Shown one piece after another: positions 7,092 to 11,477 of a stretch of DNA of 11,477 nt (position 1 is the stretch's first letter; each line of letters opens with the position of its first letter). A program made the position numbers and the translations under genes. Location: the NCBI GenBank assembly GCA_013043295.1, contig JABDOO010000046.1:1-11477 (forward strand). The letters are read 5' to 3'. The notes beneath the pieces are model-generated. The model was not told the origin of the DNA, did no database searches, and was given only the letters and a program-made list of their open reading frames with translations. Origin of the DNA: Candidatus Nitrosopumilus sp. (GTDB lineage Archaea; Thermoproteota; Nitrososphaeria; Nitrososphaerales; Nitrosopumilaceae).

Positions 7092-8258
7092 ATGGCCAAC
7101 AATTTTCTCTTTACTTCGGAATCAGTAACAGAAGGTCATCCAGACAAAATATGTGATAATATTTCTGATGCATTTTTAGATGAATATCTTAAACAGGATC
7201 CAAATTCTAGAGTTGCAGTTGAAACAATGGTAACTACAGATTATGTTGTAGTATCAGGAGAAGTAACATCAAAAGCTGATTTTGATCAAAAGGCTCAAGA
7301 AGAATTAGTTAGAAAAACCATAAGAGAGATAGGATACGACAACAAAGATTTGATGTTTGATGGAGACACATGTAAAGTTGATTTAAAAATTCATTCACAA
7401 AGTCCAGATATTAGTCAGGGAGTGACAGCCACAGAACAAAAAGAACAGGGTGCAGGAGACCAAGGTTTGATGTTTGGTTATGCATCAAATGAAACTAAAG
7501 AATTAATGCCAATGCCAATTTTACTGGCACACAAACTTATTCAAAAATTATCACAAGTAAGAAGAGATCAAACTTTACCATGGGTAAGACCAGACGGTAA
7601 ATCACAAGTATCTGTACGATATGAAAATAACAAACCTACAAAAATTGAAACCGTTGTCATTTCAACACAACATGCACCAGATGTATCTCAAGAAGAAATT
7701 TCAAGAGAGATAATTGACAAGGTGATTAAACCAGTATTAGGAAATCTTTGGAATGATGATATCAAAATTCACATCAACCCAACTGGTAAATTTGTGATTG
7801 GTGGTCCACATGGTGATGCAGGATTAACAGGAAGAAAGATTATTGTTGATAGTTATGGTGGTTTTGGAAGACATGGCGGAGGAGCTTTTTCAGGAAAAGA
7901 TCCATCAAAAGTAGATAGATCTGCATGCTACATGTGTAGATATATTGCAAAGAATCTTGTTGCAGCAGGATTAGCAGATAGGTGTGAAGTTCAACTTGCA
8001 TATGCAATTGGTGTTGCAGAGCCAGTATCATTGTATGTTAATACATTTGGAACTAACAAAATTCCTGAGAATCAAATTGAAGAATTAGTTAGAAAGAATT
8101 TCGACATGAAACCATCAGGAATCATTTCACAACTAGATTTGAAGAGACCAATTTACAAAAAAACTGCAGCTTATGGTCATTTTGGAAGAAATGAACCAGA
8201 ATTTACTTGGGAAAAAACAGACAAATCTGATACATTAAAGCAATCAGCAGGATTGTAA
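7092..8258 (+). CDS. metK: S-adenosylmethionine synthetase, bacterial/eukaryotic type
   Basis: Makes S-adenosylmethionine from methionine and ATP, the methyl donor for, among others, CbiD encoded nearby. It has 388 residues, the usual MetK length. Signatures: TSESVTEGHPDKICD (8-22), including the ATP/Mg-binding GHPDK; the ATP-binding GAGDQG (120-125) followed by LMFGYA; and the P-loop-like GGGAFSGKDPSKVDRSA near residues 257-273. The C-terminus YGHFGRNEPEFTWEKTDK is also typical. This is the bacterial/eukaryotic MAT family, not the separate archaeal MAT found in most euryarchaea and crenarchaea. The ATG at 7092 gives the expected N-terminus. The gene ends in tandem in-frame stops (TAATAA), directly followed by a perfect stem-loop. 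Its last 15 bases overlap the convergent dehydrogenase gene. Confidence 0.97.
   Translation: MANNFLFTSESVTEGHPDKICDNISDAFLDEYLKQDPNSRVAVETMVTTDYVVVSGEVTSKADFDQKAQEELVRKTIREIGYDNKDLMFDGDTCKVDLKIHSQSPDISQGVTATEQKEQGAGDQGLMFGYASNETKELMPMPILLAHKLIQKLSQVRRDQTLPWVRPDGKSQVSVRYENNKPTKIETVVISTQHAPDVSQEEISREIIDKVIKPVLGNLWNDDIKIHINPTGKFVIGGPHGDAGLTGRKIIVDSYGGFGRHGGGAFSGKDPSKVDRSACYMCRYIAKNLVAAGLADRCEVQLAYAIGVAEPVSLYVNTFGTNKIPENQIEELVRKNFDMKPSGIISQLDLKRPIYKKTAAYGHFGRNEPEFTWEKTDKSDTLKQSAGL
8212..8217 (-). terminator. Candidate T-run terminator for the dehydrogenase-like gene
   Basis: Six T residues on the minus strand begin about 27 bases after the stop of the dehydrogenase-like gene, inside the 3' end of metK. 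This is enough for a possible archaeal terminator, but there is no stem and the support is weak. Confidence 0.25.
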
Positions 8259-9104
8259 TAATTCCAATACAGATTGGAATTTAATTTTAGATATTTTAGA
8301 TAATTTTTTGTGATTACCAGTAAAATTTCCAACTAGAATATTAAGATCATCAATTCCATAATCAGATTTTGAATTTACTATAGCATTATGGTATGCATCT
8401 TCTAAGTTAATTTTTTTGATTTTAGTTTTGGTACCTCTAGAAAAGAGTTTAACATATTTTTCAAAAGTAAGATAATCAGGACCAACAAGATCAATAATTT
8501 TATTATTAAATCTCATTTGTGAAGCAGATAAGAAAAGAATTTTTACGACATCGGATATGTGAATTGGTTGAATTAAATAAGTTCCAGATCCTGGAATTAA
8601 AATCTCTCCAGATTTTATTTGTTTTTTGAGATTTTTTGATAATAAATCATTTTTTCCAACAATGTATGAAGGTCTAAAAATTGTATAATCTAAACCAGAA
8701 TCAATAATTTGTTTTTCAGCATTATATTTTGAAATAAAATATCCTAATGATGAATTTGGAGATACTCCCAAACCACTTAGAAAAATGATTTTTTTTATAT
8801 TAGCTTTCTTACTTAGATTTACAATATGTTTTGTTAAGTTGGTATTTATCATATCATAGTCAGCACTTACAGTTTGTTTTCCTATTCCAACAAGATGAAT
8901 TAGTGCATCTGAATTTTGAATTTTTTTAAGTAAATTCTTTTCATTGTAAGTTTTTGAGATAATTTTGGTTTCACAATTAAGATTTTTAAAATCTTTTCTA
9001 GATATTGAGACTAATTTAATGTCTTTTTCTGATAAATATTTTCTTAGGTTTCTTGCAATATAACCACTAGCTCCTGTAACAACAATCTTTAGGGATTTAA
9101 CCAT
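8244..9104 (-). CDS. NAD(P)-binding SDR-family protein (NDUFA9/atypical epimerase-like)
   Basis: A 286-residue Rossmann-fold protein of the atypical/extended short-chain dehydrogenase group, closest in style to complex I NDUFA9-like and NAD-dependent epimerase proteins. Visible: dinucleotide-binding TGASGYIA (10-17), LIHLVGIG (68-75), LSGLGV with candidate catalytic S110, YxxxK as Y122-K126 (YFISK) followed by NAEK, FRPSYIVG (143-150), and IQPIHISDV (178-186), the usual region before the substrate lobe. The substrate cannot be told. The protein is soluble and Lys/Ile-rich, with no signal peptide. The ATG at 9104 has a TATA-like ATTTAAAA 26 bases upstream, consistent with a leaderless transcript. 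The gene is divergent from cbiD and overlaps the end of metK by 15 bases. Confidence 0.85.
   Translation of the reverse strand: MVKSLKIVVTGASGYIARNLRKYLSEKDIKLVSISRKDFKNLNCETKIISKTYNEKNLLKKIQNSDALIHLVGIGKQTVSADYDMINTNLTKHIVNLSKKANIKKIIFLSGLGVSPNSSLGYFISKYNAEKQIIDSGLDYTIFRPSYIVGKNDLLSKNLKKQIKSGEILIPGSGTYLIQPIHISDVVKILFLSASQMRFNNKIIDLVGPDYLTFEKYVKLFSRGTKTKIKKINLEDAYHNAIVNSKSDYGIDDLNILVGNFTGNHKKLSKISKIKFQSVLELLQSC
8260..8281 (+). terminator. Perfect 9-bp stem-loop after metK, followed by a T-rich tract
   Basis: AATTCCAAT, a four-base loop ACAG, then ATTGGAATT: a perfect inverted repeat beginning one base after the metK stop. It is followed by a T-rich tract at 8280-8309. It looks like an intrinsic terminator or a 3'-end protecting hairpin for metK mRNA. 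It lies entirely within the end of the dehydrogenase-like gene on the other strand, and being palindromic it would form in that mRNA too. Confidence 0.55.
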
Positions 9105-9126
9105 AATAGAACCAAGTTTGTTTTAA

Positions 9127-9134
9127 TTTTAAAT
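9127..9134 (-). promoter_or_regulatory. TATA-like box for the dehydrogenase-like gene
   Basis: On the minus strand this reads ATTTAAAA, centred 26-27 bases upstream of the ATG at 9104, a near-ideal archaeal spacing for a leaderless mRNA. It lies in the 79-base divergent region shared with cbiD. No equally clear box was found for cbiD. Confidence 0.5.
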
Positions 9135-9183
9135 CTATTTGAATAATTTTCAGAAATTATGAAATAAGAGTTAATACTACAAA

Positions 9184-10287
9184 ATGAGTACCGTTATTGT
9201 GGAAGAAGAAAAGACAAAATTAAAGACAGGTTATACCACAGGAAGTTCTGCTACAGCTGCATCAAAAGCAGCATTACTATCAATTATCAATCAGAAGAAA
9301 ACTGAGAATGTAGATATTCTTTTACCAAAAAGATCCTATATTCAAATTCCAATACATTCATGTGAATTTGGATCTGATAAAGCAAAATGCTCAGTAATAA
9401 AAAATGGAGGAGATGATCCAGATGTTACTCATGGGGCTGAGATTATTGTAGAATTATCATTTAATGAAAAAATAAATGAAATTGAGATTGATGGGGGTGA
9501 GGGAGTAGGCATAGTAACCAAACCAGGATTAGGTTTAGAAATTAACAAACCAGCCATAAATCCAGTTCCTAAGAAAATGATTATGGAAAATCTAAGAGAA
9601 GTAGGAAAGGAAATTCTTTTGGAAAAAGGAATTAGAGTAGTAATTTCAGTTCCTAAAGGAAAAGAATTAGGACCTAAAACAGATAATCCAAGATTAGGAA
9701 TTATAAATGGAATTTCAATTTTAGGAACCAGTGGGATTGTTATTCCATTTTCTACTGCAGCATATGCAGCATCAATTAGACAAAATTTGGATGTGGCAAT
9801 TGCTGCCGGTAATGACACAGTAGTGCTCACAACGGGTGGAAGGAGTGAAGATTTTGCAAAAAAACTAGTAGATTTACCAGAACACTGTTTTGTACAAATA
9901 GGTGATTTTTCAGGGTATGCAATTCAACAATGTGGTAGAAAAAATATCACAAGAGCATATGTTGTTGGTTTTATAGGAAAGCTAGCAAAAATGGCAGCAG
10001 GAGTAAAACAAACTCATGTAAAAGGATCTAAAGTAGATATGAGTTTTTTAGCAGAATTAGCTCAAAAGTGTAATGCTAATGAAAGTGTAATTCAAGAAAT
10101 TAAAAAAGCAAATACAGCAAGGCATGTTTCAGAAATTATTCAAGAAAATCATATTGATGGGTTTTTTGACTTGATTTGTGATGAAACATATAAGCATATG
10201 AGAAAACATTCTGAAGAAAAAGTTCCAATTGATGTAATTCTGTTTGATTTTAAAGGAAATATTTTAGCTAGAAAATCCAAAGAGTAA
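9184..10287 (+). CDS. cbiD: Cobalt-precorrin-5B C1-methyltransferase
   Basis: Methylates C1 of cobalt-precorrin-5B with S-adenosylmethionine to give cobalt-precorrin-6A in the early-cobalt (anaerobic-type) cobalamin pathway; cytoplasmic. The protein has 367 residues, the normal CbiD length. Family signatures: LKTGYTTGSSATAASKAAL (13-31), KNGGDDPDVTHG (73-84), the GGEGVGIVTKPGLGL region near 103-117, and a later VLTTGGRSEDFAKKL segment. The ATG at 9184 leaves a short acidic leader (STVIVEEEKT) before the conserved start. cbiG follows 31 bases after the stop on the same strand, and its product supplies the CbiD substrate. The upstream 79 bases hold no cobalamin riboswitch; they are too short, and no such structure is seen. 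Confidence 0.96.
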   Translation: MSTVIVEEEKTKLKTGYTTGSSATAASKAALLSIINQKKTENVDILLPKRSYIQIPIHSCEFGSDKAKCSVIKNGGDDPDVTHGAEIIVELSFNEKINEIEIDGGEGVGIVTKPGLGLEINKPAINPVPKKMIMENLREVGKEILLEKGIRVVISVPKGKELGPKTDNPRLGIINGISILGTSGIVIPFSTAAYAASIRQNLDVAIAAGNDTVVLTTGGRSEDFAKKLVDLPEHCFVQIGDFSGYAIQQCGRKNITRAYVVGFIGKLAKMAAGVKQTHVKGSKVDMSFLAELAQKCNANESVIQEIKKANTARHVSEIIQENHIDGFFDLICDETYKHMRKHSEEKVPIDVILFDFKGNILARKSKE

Positions 10288-10291
10288 GGTA

Positions 10292-10300
10292 TTTTATTAA
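10292..10300 (+). promoter_or_regulatory. Possible TATA-like box between cbiD and cbiG
   Basis: TTTTATTAA, the same nine bases as the candidate box before the RPA-like gene, is centred about 23 bases upstream of the cbiG ATG at 10319. The spacing is slightly short for a leaderless start, and cbiG may simply be co-transcribed with cbiD. Confidence 0.25.
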
Positions 10301-10318
10301 AGTTACAAGATTTTGATT

Positions 10319-11371
10319 ATGGAAAAAGTATCAGTTCTTGCTATTACTAAAAATGGAGTAGAAATTGGAGAAAATCTAAAAAAAATATTTCCGGATTGGA
10401 GTATATTTGCTCCATCAAAACTCTCAACAGAAACAACAGCCATTACTTGGTATTCTGAGCCCACAACAAAGAAAATAGTTGAACTTTTTAAAAATAATAA
10501 TGCATTAATCTGTATTTTTTCTTTAGGTGCAGTGATTAGATTAATTGCTCCATACTTGAAAGATAAAAAAACAGATCCCGCAGTTATTGTAATTGACGAT
10601 AAAACAAATTTTGTAATTAGTGTATTATCTGGACATATAGGAGGAGCCAATGAACTTACTGAAGAAATTGCTGAAAAATTAGGAGCGCAATCAGTAATTA
10701 CAACTGCAGCTGATGTAAACAAAACAATTGCAGTAGATCTAGTAGGAAGGGAATTTAATTGGAAAATAGATGATGATTCTACTGTAACGGCTATTAGTGC
10801 ACATATGGTAAATGAAGAGCCAATTGGGGTATTCCAAGAAGCAGGAGATAAAAATTGGTATAAAAAATTACCAAAAAATGTGGTAAGTTATGAAAACATG
10901 GATGATTTAAAAAAATCAAACTCCAAAGCTTGTCTTATAATTTCTGATAGATTAATTGATGATGAAATATCTAAAAAATCAGTAATTTATCGTCCACCAA
11001 GTTTAGTTATTGGTATTGGTTTGCATTGGGATACTTCAAAAGAAACCATAAGAGAAGGAATTGAATTTTGTTTAGAAAAATTCAAACTAAGTTCAAAATC
11101 AATTGCAAAACTAGTATCAATAAAAAAACCAGAAGATGTACAAGGACTAATTGATCTTGGAAAAGAGATGGGAATTCCAGTGGAATATGTAAATAGAGAA
11201 GACTTGGCAGAAATTGCAGCTCCAAATCCCTCTGAAACTGTTAAAGCATTTGAGGGAACTGCAAGTGTTTCTGAAGCTGCTGCCATCAAAGTATCTGAAG
11301 GTCAATTAATAGTAGAAAAGCAGAAATTCCCACCAAATTTGACTATAGCAATAGCGAGGATAATGAATTGA
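10319..11371 (+). CDS. cbiG: Cobalt-precorrin-5A hydrolase
   Basis: Opens the lactone ring of cobalt-precorrin-5A, releasing the C20 unit as acetaldehyde, to give cobalt-precorrin-5B, the substrate of the CbiD encoded upstream. From the ATG at 10319 it has 350 residues; a TTG two codons earlier is possible but less likely. N-terminal/middle CbiG signatures: SLGAVIRLIAPYL (68-80), LSGHIGGANEL (103-113), TTAADV (128-133). The C-terminal CbiG domain is about 228-349, with APNPSETV (301-308) and EGTASVSEAAA (312-322). Where many CbiG C-domains have GIGC+RG, this one has GIGLHWDT (231-238), without the Cys and Arg. The last codons overlap the cbiX start by TTGA. Confidence 0.94.
   Translation: MEKVSVLAITKNGVEIGENLKKIFPDWSIFAPSKLSTETTAITWYSEPTTKKIVELFKNNNALICIFSLGAVIRLIAPYLKDKKTDPAVIVIDDKTNFVISVLSGHIGGANELTEEIAEKLGAQSVITTAADVNKTIAVDLVGREFNWKIDDDSTVTAISAHMVNEEPIGVFQEAGDKNWYKKLPKNVVSYENMDDLKKSNSKACLIISDRLIDDEISKKSVIYRPPSLVIGIGLHWDTSKETIREGIEFCLEKFKLSSKSIAKLVSIKKPEDVQGLIDLGKEMGIPVEYVNREDLAEIAAPNPSETVKAFEGTASVSEAAAIKVSEGQLIVEKQKFPPNLTIAIARIMN
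11356..11359 (+). promoter_or_regulatory. Ribosome-binding site supporting the TTG start of cbiX
   Basis: GAGG (within GCGAGG) lies 8 bases before the TTG at 11368, inside the end of cbiG. It supports translation start at this non-ATG codon. Confidence 0.45.
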
Positions 11372-11477
11372 AACGAGGATTATTACTAATTGATAGAGGA
11401 AGTAGAGAAAGAGAAGCATCAGAAGAATTAGATGTAATTTGCCAAGGTATTCAGGCAAAAGGTGACTACGTTTTCAC
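11368..11477 (+). CDS. cbiX: Sirohydrochlorin cobaltochelatase-like protein (partial, N-terminus only)
   Basis: Only the first 36 residues are in the window. They read (M)KRGLLLIDRGSREREASEE..., matching the beta strand plus DHGSR-type N-terminus of the CbiX/SirB chelatase family, which inserts cobalt into sirohydrochlorin at the entry of the early-cobalt cobalamin pathway. The position occupied by the metal-binding His in classical members (DHGS) is Arg here (R10). Either the active histidines come from elsewhere in the protein, or this is a lineage variant. The start is TTG; no ATG exists in frame nearby, and TTG overlaps the cbiG stop as TTGA, with GAGG upstream. Operon position after cbiD and cbiG strongly supports the call. 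Function beyond the window edge cannot be judged. Confidence 0.8.
   Translation, partial: MKRGLLLIDRGSREREASEELDVICQGIQAKGDYVF

Noticed and set aside
9105..9183. Cobalamin riboswitch upstream of cbiD
   Set aside because: Only 79 bases are available, much of it TATA-like AT-rich sequence; no B12-box-like or folded structure is visible.
9429..9830. 133-residue open frame on the minus strand inside cbiD
   Set aside because: CbiD motifs run through this stretch on the plus strand; the reverse frame is low-complexity Ser/Pro/Ile.
10303..10722. 139-residue open frame on the minus strand inside cbiG
   Set aside because: It is antisense to well-conserved CbiG motifs and has no recognisable family. 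The same reasoning excludes 10987-11289 and 7840-8031.

Overview
The window looks like a piece of an ammonia-oxidising archaeon (Nitrososphaerota/Thaumarchaeota, most like the Nitrosopumilus group). The DNA is AT-rich and tightly packed. It carries archaeal proteins (Sm-like protein, archaeal-type RPA, Lhr-type helicase, RadA-like RecA paralogue) beside a bacterial/eukaryotic-type S-adenosylmethionine synthetase and an early-cobalt (cbi) cobalamin pathway. TATA-like boxes sit about 26-31 bases upstream of several start codons, the spacing expected for leaderless or nearly leaderless archaeal transcripts. No tRNA, rRNA, CRISPR array, insertion sequence or riboswitch was seen. This assignment rests on gene content recalled from family knowledge, not on a search.

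Layout. (1) Positions 1-1717, minus strand: an ABC-2 export operon of a permease (cut by the left edge) and its ATPase, headed by an unnoticed 42-residue hydrophobic protein. (2) 1824-3221, plus strand: a multi-OB-fold RPA-like single-stranded DNA-binding protein started by TTG. (3) 3218-6717, minus strand: an apparent three-gene unit of a RecA/RadA paralogue, a hidden 39-residue single-span membrane protein, and a large Lhr-type helicase whose start lies inside the small gene. The helicase and RPA genes converge and share stop-codon bases. (4) 6826-8258, plus strand: an Sm-like RNA-binding protein and metK, closed by a perfect stem-loop. (5) 8244-9104, minus strand: an atypical short-chain dehydrogenase/NDUFA9-like epimerase-family protein whose 3' end overlaps metK. 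(6) 9184 to the right edge, plus strand: cobalamin genes cbiD, cbiG and the beginning of cbiX.

How they fit together. CbiX inserts cobalt early in the corrin pathway. CbiG then opens the lactone of cobalt-precorrin-5A, and CbiD methylates the product at C1 using S-adenosylmethionine, the compound that the nearby metK product makes. RPA, the RecA paralogue and Lhr are all nucleic-acid transaction proteins and suggest a DNA repair/replication neighbourhood. The most novel items are the two small membrane-protein genes, at 1589-1717 and 5916-6035. Each overlaps the start of its downstream gene in another frame, and each has a correctly spaced TATA-like box. Next in interest is the RecA paralogue, which appears to lack the catalytic glutamate.
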